DNA from: Peptoniphilus ovalis
Lineage (GTDB): Bacteria > Bacillota > Clostridia > Tissierellales > Peptoniphilaceae
DNA length: 64,000 nt
Assembly: GCF_018919265.1 (NCBI RefSeq)
Contig: NZ_JAHLQO010000002.1
Coordinates: forward strand, 62,001-126,000
Reading direction: 5' to 3'
Part shown: positions 44,868 through 52,686 of the stretch, one piece after another
How the letters are laid out: the number at the start of each line of letters is the position of its first letter
Position numbering within the stretch: the first letter of the stretch is position 1
The notes under the pieces: model-generated
What the model saw: the letters and a program-made list of their open reading frames with translations, nothing else
What the model was told of the DNA's origin: nothing
The model's database searches: none
Program-made: the position numbers and the translations under genes

Positions 44868-45483
44868 AGTTACGCCAACAAAAGCCAATCTAATCGCTGC
44901 AAAAAATGCACTTGAACTTGCAGAAAAGGGATATGACCTACTAGACAAGAAGAGAACAGTCCTTATAAAAGAAATGATGGATCTAAATAAAAATGCAGGC
45001 AAGCTCCAAAAAGAAATCGAAGAAAGGTTCTCTGAATCTTACGGAGAACTTGTGGATGCTACAATTTCAATGGGTTCAATGTCATTAAAAGAAATGGGAG
45101 AATCAGTGGAGCTTGAAGAAGATTATGACATAATCTCTCGTTCTGTAATGGGGCTTGAACTTCCAAAAATAAAATACAAAAAGAAAAAAGTAGAAGCGGA
45201 CTATTCACTACACAAATCCAACGCAGCCTTTGATAGAGCAAAAATAAATATAGCAGAAATACTTCCATATATTTATGAACTTGCAGAAATAGAAACATCT
45301 GTGTTTCGACTAGCAAAGGAAATAAAAAAAACAGCCAAAAGAGCAAACGCACTTGATAAAATACAAATACCAAGACAAAAAACAATTATAAGAGAAATAG
45401 ACGACATCTTGGCAGAAAAAGAAAGAGAAGATTTCTTTAGACTTAAAAAAGTAAAGAACAAGAAAAACAGGAGCAGAGATTAA
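44857..45483 (+). CDS. ntpD: V-type ATPase subunit D
   Basis: The central shaft subunit. The 208-residue protein is two long helices, with the N-terminal [29 protein letters not shown] that defines the family and the C-terminal RVNALDKI-like segment ([13 protein letters not shown]). I chose the ATG at 44857 after AGGTGA rather than the one at 44848. The last 13 codons (from 45442) and the terminator are copied in a second, partial form at 45835-45884. It is the last gene of the operon. Confidence 0.93.
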   Translation: MATKVTPTKANLIAAKNALELAEKGYDLLDKKRTVLIKEMMDLNKNAGKLQKEIEERFSESYGELVDATISMGSMSLKEMGESVELEEDYDIISRSVMGLELPKIKYKKKKVEADYSLHKSNAAFDRAKINIAEILPYIYELAEIETSVFRLAKEIKKTAKRANALDKIQIPRQKTIIREIDDILAEKEREDFFRLKKVKNKKNRSRD

Positions 45484-45500
45484 ACTCTGCTTCTTTTTTT
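45472..45500 (+). terminator. Terminator of V-ATPase operon
   Basis: A 7-bp stem AGCAGAG/CTCTGCT with the ntpD stop codon in its loop, followed by a seven-T run. Confidence 0.85.
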
Positions 45501-45522
45501 ATATGGGGACTGCTGAGGAAAG

Positions 45523-45572
45523 AGGGCTGTCCTAGCAAGTGAAAAGAAAACAAGAGAAAAGAGACAGTCCCA
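45523..45572 (+). repeat. Repeat element type I, partial copy
   Basis: GGGCTGTCCT at 45524-45533 and GACAGTCCC at 45563-45571 enclose an A-rich stretch. This is the second half of the type I element whose full form is at 55151-55354. Confidence 0.65.
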
Positions 45573-45604
45573 AAAATCACAAAACAAGCAAAAAATTAAG
45601 TAAG

Positions 45605-45700
45605 AGGGCTGTCCCTTGTTGTCAATGAAAAAACAATAGAGTCAAAAAAAACTAATAAAATAGAAACAAGAAGAGAAAAAAAGGGGCTGTCCTAGCAACA
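45605..45700 (+). repeat. Repeat element type I, copy downstream of V-ATPase
   Basis: AGGGCTGTCCCTTGTTGTCAAT at the left end and GGGGCTGTCCT at 45683-45693, about 79 bases apart, as in the other type I copies. The filler between contains GAAACAAGAAGAGAAAAA, also shared. A further 28-base repeat starts at 45719. Confidence 0.75.
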
Positions 45701-45718
45701 GAAAGAGCATGTGAAGGT

Positions 45719-45746
45719 GAGGTGCACCCAAAAACACGGACTTTTT
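45719..45746 (+). repeat. 28-base repeat, inverted partner at 55119-55146
   Basis: This stretch (GAGGTGCACCC through a CGGACTTTTT end) is the exact reverse complement of 55119-55146, 9.4 kb away. Both sit next to type I repeat elements, so it probably marks an element boundary. Confidence 0.8.
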
Positions 45747-45834
45747 TCTTATATAAAAAAACAGCTAAATTTGCCTACTTGATTTTTAAAAAATTTGTAA
45801 ATTTCTGTCAAGAGCACGTCTCATAGACGTGAGG

Positions 45835-45884
45835 CTTAAAAAAGTAAAGAATAAGAAAAATAGGAGCAGGGAATAATCTGCTCC
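45835..45884 (+). pseudogene. Duplicated 3' end of ntpD with its terminator
   Basis: Fourteen codons at 45835-45876 read [13 protein letters not shown] plus stop and match the end of ntpD ([13 protein letters not shown] at 45442-45483) at protein level, with mostly silent base changes. A 7-bp hairpin GGAGCAG/CTGCTCC overlaps the end, as in the true gene. There is no start or upstream coding sequence. It is a broken duplicate of the end of the V-ATPase operon, separated from it by 350 bases of repeats. The hairpin CACGTCT/AGACGTG just upstream is unexplained. Confidence 0.8.
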
Positions 45885-45887
45885 ATT

Positions 45888-46210
45888 TTATAACTTAGAT
45901 ACTCTTTTTTCAGCTTCTTTATAGACTTATGAATCATCTCCCGCACCAATTATTATCACGACAACTTCATTTTCAAATTTCTCTAACTTATACACTATTC
46001 TTAATCCAGAACTTCTTAATTTAATTTTTAGCAGTCTAGCTAATTTTGAACTTGACAAATTACTTAGAGGCTTCCCATAGCCTCCCTCAGTTGAAGGAAG
46101 AGGGTTTACCAGAACTCTTTTTAATGCTTTATTCACAATTATTTTTTGAGACCATCTAAGGATTTATAATCGTCAATGGCTTCTTCAATAAATTGCAATT
46201 TAAATTTCAT
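45888..46210 (-). pseudogene. Decayed RelE/ParE-type toxin gene
   Basis: Reading from an ATG at 46210 gives MKFKLQFIEEAIDDYKSLDG, then a stop after LKK. In a second frame the protein continues as VNKALKRVLVNPLPSTEGGYGKPL...LRIVYKLEKFENEVVVIIIGA, the typical RelE/ParE toxin body. One extra A in the AAAAAA run (near 46148) would join them. A TAA then ends the frame at GDDS, but in the same frame VYKEAEKRVSKL and a stop follow, so it is probably a nonsense change of AAA. A frameshift plus a stop make the toxin inactive. Confidence 0.75.
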
Positions 46211-46515
46211 TCGAATTCGTCCTCGTCCAATGGAGTCATTTCATCAAAATTAATTAAGTTTTTTCAAAATCTTCTTGTGAAATTAATTTGTCTTTATAGT
46301 TATTTGACAATCTCTCATTAGCAAGAAGTAAATCTCTAGCATCTTCAGCATCTTCTATTAACTTAGAATACTCTTCAGGAGAAAGTAATACACATTCAGG
46401 AGTATTATTTTTTAAAACTATTTTATTTAATGTCATCAAATATGCGTTCCGCTAATCCACAATTAAAATCTGAAATTGAAATAGTTTTGTTTGAAATTTC
46501 TCTAACTAAATTCAT
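46207..46515 (-). pseudogene. Decayed antitoxin gene of the same locus
   Basis: An ATG at 46515 after AGGTGAT gives MNLVREISNKTISISDF...RIFDDIK and a stop. The body continues in another frame as NKIVLKNNTPECVLLSPEEYSKLIEDAEDARDLLL..., a Phd/RelB-type antitoxin. The last part (LINFDEMTPLDEDEFE) is in a third frame and ends in a TGA that overlaps the toxin ATG, as in intact pairs. So two frameshifts break it. A fragment of 61 residues (46254-46439) remains as an open frame. Confidence 0.72.
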
Positions 46516-46611
46516 AATTATCACCTACTTAAAACATAACATAAGCTGATAATTATATCGATAAATTAATAGATGAAAATATTTACAATAAAATCAAAAT
46601 TTAAAAGATCA

Positions 46612-46640
46612 TTGAAAATTAGTTTCAACTATGCTATATT
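46612..46640 (+). promoter_or_regulatory. Promoter of SLC13-type transporter gene
   Basis: TTGAAA and TATATT are separated by 17 bases. The predicted transcript starts near 46647, so the structured leader at 46658-46706 would be at its 5' end. Confidence 0.6.
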
Positions 46641-46657
46641 TAATTCGTAAAACTTAA

Positions 46658-46706
46658 TAAAAATCGAACACCGTGATCTAGTCAAAGGTCCAAGCTGAGA
46701 TTTTTA
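46658..46706 (+). promoter_or_regulatory. Structured 5' leader upstream of SLC13-type gene
   Basis: An 8-bp stem TAAAAATC/GATTTTTA encloses 33 bases with a second possible stem TGATC/GGTCCA and an AGTCAAA loop. The compact leader lies directly at the 5' end of the predicted mRNA and about 40 bases before the start codon. I do not recognise a known riboswitch class (no TPP, SAM, fluoride or preQ1 consensus). It may be a small regulatory RNA element or just a hairpin. Confidence 0.4.
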
Positions 46707-46748
46707 TATTTTAATCAGTCTTAAAGTATTTAAATTAAAGGAGGACAA

Positions 46749-48104
46749 ATGAAGACGAGATCATTTTTTATTGCTCTAATTCTTGGTGCTATATGGTTTT
46801 TTATAAATCCACTGAAACTTAATTTAGAGCAGCAGATAATTTTATCAACAACTATAACATGCGTATGCCTTTGGGCAAATGGTGGGCTTAACAAAAATTA
46901 TGTGAGCATAATTTTAATATTAGTATACTCATTAGTTGGAAAGACTAAACCCCTTGATATAATTAGCTTTGTCTATTCAAACACAGCTCTTTTAATTATG
47001 TCTACTTCAGTCTTATGTATTGGTCTTACTAAATCAGGTCTAGTTGATAAATTTATTGACGAGATAATGAAAAGAACTGGCACAAGCCTCAACACACTTT
47101 TAATTCTTCCATACATTCTTGGAATTATTTTGGTATTTTTAATACCTCAAGCTTTCGCAAGAAGCGTAATACTTGCAGGAGTTTTTTCTACAATAATATC
47201 AAGTGATGAGAAGTATAAGAAATTAAAAGAAGTAATGCTTTTTAATGTATTTCTCTCAATTTCAATAACTTATATGTTTTTCTCAACAGGAGATATCGTG
47301 CTAAATGGATCGGCAATGGCCTTTGCAGAAAATGTATCGGGAAATTCAATTTCATTTTTTGCATGGATAAAAGCAATGTCTGTACCTACAATTGTCACAT
47401 CTATAATAACTTTTTTACTTACAAAATTTATATTTAAAGAAGAATTAAAAGGGTTTAGTTTAGACGCCATCGAGAATAAAAAGTCCATAAGAGTTGATGG
47501 AAAGATGAAGGCATCGGCATTAATAATTGCTATAATTATTATTACCTGGATGACTAAATCAATTCACGGAATAAATGAATGGATACCAGCAGTCATTGGA
47601 GTAATACTAATGCTTGCAATTAAAATAATAAAAATAGAAGATTTAAAATCAATAAACCCAAGCTTTATATTATTTTTAACAGCAGCCTTTTCAATTGGAA
47701 AAGTAATGGGAGCAAATGGAATTTCCGATGTAATATTTGAGAATTTAAAGTCAATTATTCCACAAGGAGATTCAAATTTATTCTTAATAGCCTTAGCAGT
47801 AGTAATAATGATACTTCACATGATAATAGGATCAAGTGTTGCAAGTCTTTCAGTGGCACTCCCACTTTTTATACCACTTGCACAAAGCAGAGGCTACTCA
47901 TCAAACTTAATCATGTTGATGTCCTATATAATGGTAAATATTCACTTCTTATTGCCTCATCAACATGCAAATATGATGGTGGGAATAGGACAAAAATTTT
48001 ATAACGACAAGATGATGCTAAAATTTGGAATATATATGACACCAATTACACTTTTGCTTATTGCACTTGTGTATATACCTTGGTGGAAAGTTGTGGGATT
48101 ATAA
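46749..48104 (+). CDS. SLC13/DASS-type anion or dicarboxylate permease
   Basis: An integral membrane protein of 451 residues with about eleven hydrophobic segments. It fits the SLC13 (divalent anion:Na+ symporter) superfamily, with the repeated pattern of hairpins and the IGSSVASLSVALPLFIPLAQ segment near residue 360. Substrates in the family include sulfate, citrate, succinate and other dicarboxylates; none can be picked here. The ATG follows AAGGAGGACAA. It has its own promoter and a structured leader. Confidence 0.78.
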   Translation: MKTRSFFIALILGAIWFFINPLKLNLEQQIILSTTITCVCLWANGGLNKNYVSIILILVYSLVGKTKPLDIISFVYSNTALLIMSTSVLCIGLTKSGLVDKFIDEIMKRTGTSLNTLLILPYILGIILVFLIPQAFARSVILAGVFSTIISSDEKYKKLKEVMLFNVFLSISITYMFFSTGDIVLNGSAMAFAENVSGNSISFFAWIKAMSVPTIVTSIITFLLTKFIFKEELKGFSLDAIENKKSIRVDGKMKASALIIAIIIITWMTKSIHGINEWIPAVIGVILMLAIKIIKIEDLKSINPSFILFLTAAFSIGKVMGANGISDVIFENLKSIIPQGDSNLFLIALAVVIMILHMIIGSSVASLSVALPLFIPLAQSRGYSSNLIMLMSYIMVNIHFLLPHQHANMMVGIGQKFYNDKMMLKFGIYMTPITLLLIALVYIPWWKVVGL

Positions 48105-48180
48105 TATTTATATTCTAAAAATGAATTGAGAAGATCACTTATTTTAAATTAAGAGTTTGTAATTTTGTATATAATTAGCA

Positions 48181-48268
48181 AAAAAATTGGTTATGCGTTA
48201 AAAATTTTCAACTTGTTTGAACGAGCGAAGCGAGTGAGTTTTGAAAATTTAGTATGATCAATTTTTTT
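48181..48268. other. Nested stem-loop element A
   Basis: Outer arms AAAAAAATTG (48181-48190) and CAATTTTTTT (48259-48268) are a perfect 10-bp inverted repeat. Inside, AAATTTTCAACT and AGTTTTGAAAATTT form a second imperfect stem around GAGCGAAGCGAGTGAG. The element follows the SLC13-type gene and could also act as its terminator. Confidence 0.6.
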
Positions 48269-48302
48269 GGGCTTTCAGCGCGTTTGGGTGTTAAGGGTTG
48301 GC

Positions 48303-48431
48303 TTGGAGGGGAAAAGGACGAGCCGATATTTGTAACCAAATCATAGATTTGGACAAATAGTGGCATGAGACCTGCATCAAAATCAAAGATTTTGGCTAGG
48401 TCTTCATCGCAACGTGCTAATTCCCCTCCAA
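48303..48431. other. Three-way-junction structured element B
   Basis: A perfect 11-bp closing stem (TTGGAGGGGAA at 48303-48313, complement at 48421-48431) encloses two hairpins. The first is TATTTGT and CCAAATC stacked around an ATA loop with matching 3' arms (48327-48359). The second is AGACCT/AGGTCT with AAAATC/GATTTT inside (48368-48403). The base pairing is too extensive to be chance. It sits between convergent genes, so it could be a terminator, a structured RNA or the remnant of a mobile element. Confidence 0.65.
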
Positions 48432-48450
48432 AATATTTATAATATTTTAT

Positions 48451-49173
48451 CTACTTCATCATAACCATCATTGAATTTAGTCCGTAATTTTCCTTATCTC
48501 TTCTTGCAGAGTGAAGAAAATCTGAATTATAAGTAGAAATTTCTGAGACTTCAATATTTTCTCTAGGAATATTATTTTCAAGTAAGATTTGTAAATTTGC
48601 CTTAATCATATTTAAATGAAATTTTTCGCCCTTTTTGTAAAATAATTCATCTCGATTTTTAAAATTTTTAAAAGCATCATACACATCACGACCTACTTCG
48701 TAATTATCTTGGTCAATAGAAGGTCCAATATAAGCATAAATATCCTTAGGATTTGAAGAAAAATCATTAATCATTTTATTAATTGCAACTTCTGAAATTC
48801 GTCCATAAGTTCCTCGCCATCCAGAGTGAACAGCAGCCAAAACTTTTTTGTTTTCGTCATATAGGATAACGGGAGTGCAATCTGCAAACTTTACGACTAA
48901 TGCAATTTTTTTCTTATCTGTAATTAAACCATCAGATTTATCAAAAATCTTACCGTAGATAAAATCTTCGCCATTTTTACCGTCGCAATACTGGACATTA
49001 ACGGTATGTTCCTGTCTTGCTGTGTAAATAATATCAGGTTTATCTTCAAATTTATTAGAAATCTCATCTATATATTCTCTTACTTTATCTCCTTCTTTTT
49101 TGAATGAAAGAGAAAATTCTTTGCCGCTTATAAAATTTAAAATGCCCTTACTTGTTAAAAGTTTTGACTCCAT
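48451..49173 (-). CDS. pgeF: Peptidoglycan editing factor / polyphenol oxidase family protein
   Basis: A cytoplasmic enzyme of 240 residues in the YfiH/laccase-domain family. The zinc-site residues are in RQEHTVNVQY, VVKFADCTPVILYD and AAVHSGWRGTYGRI (His, Cys, His). In E. coli PgeF removes wrongly incorporated amino acids from peptidoglycan precursors; other members act on purine nucleosides. AAAGGAG precedes the ATG. It is isolated, with structured and repeated DNA on both sides. Confidence 0.9.
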   Translation of the reverse strand: MESKLLTSKGILNFISGKEFSLSFKKEGDKVREYIDEISNKFEDKPDIIYTARQEHTVNVQYCDGKNGEDFIYGKIFDKSDGLITDKKKIALVVKFADCTPVILYDENKKVLAAVHSGWRGTYGRISEVAINKMINDFSSNPKDIYAYIGPSIDQDNYEVGRDVYDAFKNFKNRDELFYKKGEKFHLNMIKANLQILLENNIPRENIEVSEISTYNSDFLHSARRDKENYGLNSMMVMMK

Positions 49174-49203
49174 ATTAGCTCCTTTAATTCTATTGTCTCG
49201 ATT

Positions 49204-49301
49204 ATATGAGAGAAAGAATAAATTTGCAAATATTATTTATTCAAATTTTCCTTTAGGAATGCCTGCTTCTTTTGATGCTTTTTTGTTTGTGAGGACAGCC
49301 C
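49204..49301 (+). repeat. Direct repeat, copy 1 (left of type II element)
   Basis: Starts with GAGAGAAAGAATAAATTTGC and ends in GAGGACAGCCC after a CTGCTTCTTTTGATG stretch. A second copy is at 49416-49512. The two flank the type II element, so they could be a large duplication associated with it. Confidence 0.7.
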
Positions 49302-49401
49302 TGGCTGTGCATAAGGTTCTTCATCGCCTCTAATTTCGCTACGCTCATCAATCGGCGTGAAGAATGCAAATTAAAATTTGCTACCATTAAAGGGCAGCCC
49401 T
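49293..49401 (+). repeat. Repeat element type II, copy 2
   Basis: GGACAGCCCTGGCTGTGC at the left end, TTCTTCATCGCC and GGCGTGAAGAA as pairing arms, GCAAATTAAAATTTGC hairpin, and GGGCAGCCC at the right end. It is 109 bases long and the best-preserved copy of the type II element. Confidence 0.78.
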
Positions 49402-49415
49402 CTTGGGACTGTTCT

Positions 49416-49512
49416 GAGAGAAAGAATAAATTTGCAAATATTATTTATACAGATTGTATTTTAGGGATATCTGCTTCTTTTGATGTTTTTTTGTTTACGA
49501 GGACAGCCCCCT
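49416..49512 (+). repeat. Direct repeat, copy 2 (right of type II element)
   Basis: A near copy of 49204-49301 with the same GAGAGAAAGAATAAATTTGC start and a GAGGACAGCCC end. It runs into the inverted type I copy. Confidence 0.7.
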
Positions 49513-49592
49513 TTTTTTATCTTCTTGTTTCTTTTTTATTATTTTATTTTTATTCTAATGTTTTTTCATTGACACCAAAGGGACAGCCCTCA
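49499..49592 (-). repeat. Repeat element type I, inverted copy
   Basis: AGGACAGCCCC at 49500-49510 and GGACAGCCCT at 49581-49590, about 80 bases apart. Its reverse complement has the same order and the same GAAACAAGAAG and GTGTCAATGAAAAAAC segments as the copy at 45605-45700. Confidence 0.72.
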
Positions 49593-49660
49593 TGCTTTTT
49601 TGATGCTTTTTTGTTTGTGAGGAAGCCCTCTTCCCAATATAGAAAGGATTAAATATAGAT

Positions 49661-49690
49661 ACAAAAAAGACCTGCCAAATGACAGGTCTA
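49661..49690 (-). terminator. Terminator of CofE-like gene
   Basis: A 7-bp stem AGACCTG/CAGGTCT (49669-49690) read on the minus strand and followed there by a T run (the A run at 49662-49667). It lies about 10 bases after the CofE-like gene. Confidence 0.85.
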
Positions 49691-49700
49691 AAAATCTAAA

Positions 49701-50885
49701 TTATTCTGTTGCAAAGTTATCGAAATAACCTTGTATTAATACCACTGGTGTTCCCTTATCGCCAGATCCACTTGTTAAGTCGCAAAGACTTCCAAGTAAG
49801 TCTGTGATTCTTCTAGGTGTTGTTCCAAGTGTTTCGTCTGTTCCCACAAGATTTGCATTTTTGTGTGAAATTTTTTCTTTCATTGCAGCTGTTGCATGTT
49901 CTGTATCCATATCTTTTAGGTCAGTGTCTGCAATGTATTTTATTTTAAGTTCATTTGGAGTTCCGGCAAGTCCTTTAGTATGTGCAGGGGATACTACTGG
50001 GTCAGCAAGTTCCCAAATTTTTCCTATTGGGTCTTTAAATGCTCCGTCTCCATAAATCATTACTTCAATTTCTTTGTTATATTTTTCGATTAATTTCTTT
50101 TGTACTTCGTTTACAAAAGTCTCTCCATCTCTTGGGAAAAGTTTTAATCTTGTTTCTGATGCAAAGTTTGAGCCTAATAGTCCAAATTCTTCGTTGTATC
50201 CACTTCCATCAATTGAATGATTAAGTATATCGTCAAGTCCTAGTACAACTTTTCCGCCAGAATCTTTTAACATTCTCTTTAGGTTAAATCTTGTGTGAGT
50301 TGAGCCTATTAAAATTTCATCTGTGTAGTTTAAAATTGTCTTAGGATCATTTGAGAAGTGTATTTCACAGTTGTCATTTAGTATTTCTCTATAAAGTCTT
50401 ACATAATCAATTCCTGTGAATTCGTGTTTTACTTCTTCTCCGAATATTTCTCTGTATTCCTTTTCTTCAAGGACATCTGTATATGGATTAATCTTTGTTT
50501 CATATAATAGATTTGGATCCATTAATGAGTTACCAACTTCATCTGATGGATAAGAGAATAAAATATGAACTTTCTTTCCAGATTTTGCAATACCTCTAAG
50601 TATTGTTGAAAATCTGTTACGGCTAAGAATTGGAAATACAATTCCGATTTCTGTGCTGAATTTATCATTAATATCCTTTGCGATATCATCAGTGCTGCAA
50701 TAATTATTTTGAGCTCTTGCTACTAGAGATTCTGTTATTGCAACAACGTCTTTGTCACGCATCTTAATATTTTCTGATTCTAAGGCTTTTTCAAGGGAAT
50801 CAACAACAATATCAACTAAATTGTCTCCACTTTTTACAATCGGTGTACGAATTCCACGTACTACTGTTCCAATGTATCTTTGCAT
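49701..50885 (-). CDS. CofE-like (F420-0:gamma-glutamyl ligase family) protein
   Basis: A protein of 394 residues related to coenzyme F420 ligases, with VRGIRTPIVKSGDNLVDIVVDSLEKA at the start and KDVVAITESLVARAQ. Its C-terminal part contains GDGAFKDPIGKIWELADPVVSPAHT. No other F420 gene is present in the window, and such anaerobes are not known to make F420, so a different glutamate-adding or amide-forming role is likely. AGGAGG precedes the ATG and a strong terminator follows. The family call is fairly firm, the function is not. Confidence 0.75.
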   Translation of the reverse strand: MQRYIGTVVRGIRTPIVKSGDNLVDIVVDSLEKALESENIKMRDKDVVAITESLVARAQNNYCSTDDIAKDINDKFSTEIGIVFPILSRNRFSTILRGIAKSGKKVHILFSYPSDEVGNSLMDPNLLYETKINPYTDVLEEKEYREIFGEEVKHEFTGIDYVRLYREILNDNCEIHFSNDPKTILNYTDEILIGSTHTRFNLKRMLKDSGGKVVLGLDDILNHSIDGSGYNEEFGLLGSNFASETRLKLFPRDGETFVNEVQKKLIEKYNKEIEVMIYGDGAFKDPIGKIWELADPVVSPAHTKGLAGTPNELKIKYIADTDLKDMDTEHATAAMKEKISHKNANLVGTDETLGTTPRRITDLLGSLCDLTSGSGDKGTPVVLIQGYFDNFATE

Positions 50886-51102
50886 AATTCCTCCTATATT
50901 TTATATAAATTACTTTTTTACTAAAAAATTATACACGAAGAAGTGAGATTTGTAAAATAAATTTTAAAATTTATCAAAAAAATTTATAATTTAAGGTAAA
51001 AAACCAAAATCTTTGAGATATTTATGTGAAAAATCTTAAAATTGCTGTACATTTGTAACCACTTTGTAATATAATCTATAAGGATGAAAGAAAGGTAAGA
51101 TT

Positions 51103-51801
51103 ATGATTAAATTTGAAAATGTTTATAAGGAATATAATAATGGCGTAATGGCCCTTTCAAATATTAATATTGAGATACCTAGAGGGGACTTTGTCTTCCT
51201 TGTGGGTCAATCAGGTGCAGGTAAATCTACAATGATTAAGCTCCTCATTAGAGAAGAGCAGGTTAATCGTGGAAAGATTTATGTACATGATACTGATATT
51301 ACAAAGTTATCTAAATATATGATACCCAAACTTAGAAGAAATATTTCAGTAGTCTTTCAAGATTATAGACTTCTTGAGAAAAAGACTGTTTTTGAAAATA
51401 TTTCCTTTGCACTAGAAATTCTAGGTGCTTCTAAGTCACAAATTAATAAAGATGTTGATTATGCTCTTGATCTTGTAAATTTATCTGATAAGAAAAAGTG
51501 CTACCCTTCTGAGTTATCAGGTGGGGAATCTCAAAGGGTTTCTATTGCAAGGGCAATTGTAAACAATGCACCTTACTTAGTTTGCGATGAGCCTACAGGA
51601 AACTTAGATGAGAACACTGCATGGGATATAATGAATGCTCTAAAAAATATTAACGACGATGGTAAAACTGTCATTATGGCAACCCATGCTGTAAATATTG
51701 TAAATAAATTTAAAAAGAGAGTAATTTCCCTTGAAAATGGACAAGTGGTAAGTGATATTAGAGAGGGAGGCTACTATGAAAATAATAAGACAGTTCTTTA
51801 A
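51103..51801 (+). CDS. ftsE: Cell division ATP-binding protein FtsE
   Basis: The ATPase of the FtsEX complex that controls cell-wall hydrolases at the septum. The 232-residue protein has Walker A GQSGAGKST, the signature LSGGESQRVSIARA and Walker B YLVCDEPTGNLD. AAAGGTAAG precedes the ATG. It overlaps ftsX by 26 bases. The upstream gap 50886-51102 shows a possible TATAAT near 51071 but no clear -35 match, so I list no promoter. Confidence 0.95.
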   Translation: MIKFENVYKEYNNGVMALSNINIEIPRGDFVFLVGQSGAGKSTMIKLLIREEQVNRGKIYVHDTDITKLSKYMIPKLRRNISVVFQDYRLLEKKTVFENISFALEILGASKSQINKDVDYALDLVNLSDKKKCYPSELSGGESQRVSIARAIVNNAPYLVCDEPTGNLDENTAWDIMNALKNINDDGKTVIMATHAVNIVNKFKKRVISLENGQVVSDIREGGYYENNKTVL

Positions 51802-52678
51802 TATCATAGGTGAATCTCTTGCAGGAATATGGAGAAACAAGACTATGGCTTTTACTTCTTCAGTTTCAATTGCGGCAATGCTCACTCTATTTGGGGTGGT
51901 AATGCTAATGGTACTTAACCTAAATGGAATTGTTCATCAAACAGGCGAAAAGCTAGACAAGGTTGTGTTTTTCTTAAAGGATGATGCACCTGCTGCTGAT
52001 GTTAATGCGTTTATTGATGAACTTTCACAAAATGACAAGGTAAAAAGCGTATCCTATGTTTCAAGAGATGAAGCTCTTGAAGAATTTAAAAAAGGTCTTG
52101 GAGAAAACTCTTCAATTTTTGAAAATCTTCCTGGTGGAAATCCTCTACCAGCTTCACTAACTGTTGAAATGAAGGAATTATCATATGGCAAAGAAATTGA
52201 AGAAAATTACAAGGACCTTCCAATTGTTGAAGACCATAATTATTATTATGATTTTGTAACTCAAATGATGAAGGTGCAAAATGGTGTCAAATATGTTGGA
52301 GCGGCGATTGTCTTGATTTTAGTGCTTGTTTCTGTTTTAATAATACACAACACTATAAAAATTGCTGTATCAAATAGAAGAAAAGAAATTAATATCATGA
52401 AATATGTTGGAGCCACAAATGCTTATATCAGAGGACCATTTTTAATTGATGGTGTAATCTTTGGAATTGTTGGTTCAGTATTTGCAGGATTTTTAACTTT
52501 AAAATTATATGAATATTTATTTGAAAGATTAAACCCACAACTTTACGATATTACAGGAGTTGATTTAATATCTAAAGCTGCAATAACAAATGATTTATTC
52601 ATCGTATTTATTGCAATAGGTGTGGGAATAGGATTTTTTGGAAGTTTATTTTCAACTAAGAGATTTTTAGATGTATAG
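51776..52678 (+). CDS. ftsX: Cell division protein FtsX
   Basis: The membrane half of FtsEX. The 300-residue protein has an N-terminal helix ([22 protein letters not shown]), an extracellular domain (about residues 50-165) that contacts the hydrolase activator, and three C-terminal helices. I chose the ATG at 51776, which follows GGGAGG and lies inside the end of ftsE; the in-frame ATG at 51752 has no such site. It is followed after 8 bases by a gene for a coiled-coil M23 protein, its likely partner. Confidence 0.94.
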   Translation: MKIIRQFFNIIGESLAGIWRNKTMAFTSSVSIAAMLTLFGVVMLMVLNLNGIVHQTGEKLDKVVFFLKDDAPAADVNAFIDELSQNDKVKSVSYVSRDEALEEFKKGLGENSSIFENLPGGNPLPASLTVEMKELSYGKEIEENYKDLPIVEDHNYYYDFVTQMMKVQNGVKYVGAAIVLILVLVSVLIIHNTIKIAVSNRRKEINIMKYVGATNAYIRGPFLIDGVIFGIVGSVFAGFLTLKLYEYLFERLNPQLYDITGVDLISKAAITNDLFIVFIAIGVGIGFFGSLFSTKRFLDV

Positions 52679-52686
52679 GTGGTTTA

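Noticed and set aside
49100-49333. 77-residue plus-strand frame across the pgeF start and the repeats
   Set aside because: It crosses the pgeF start region and repeat sequence and has no ribosome site.
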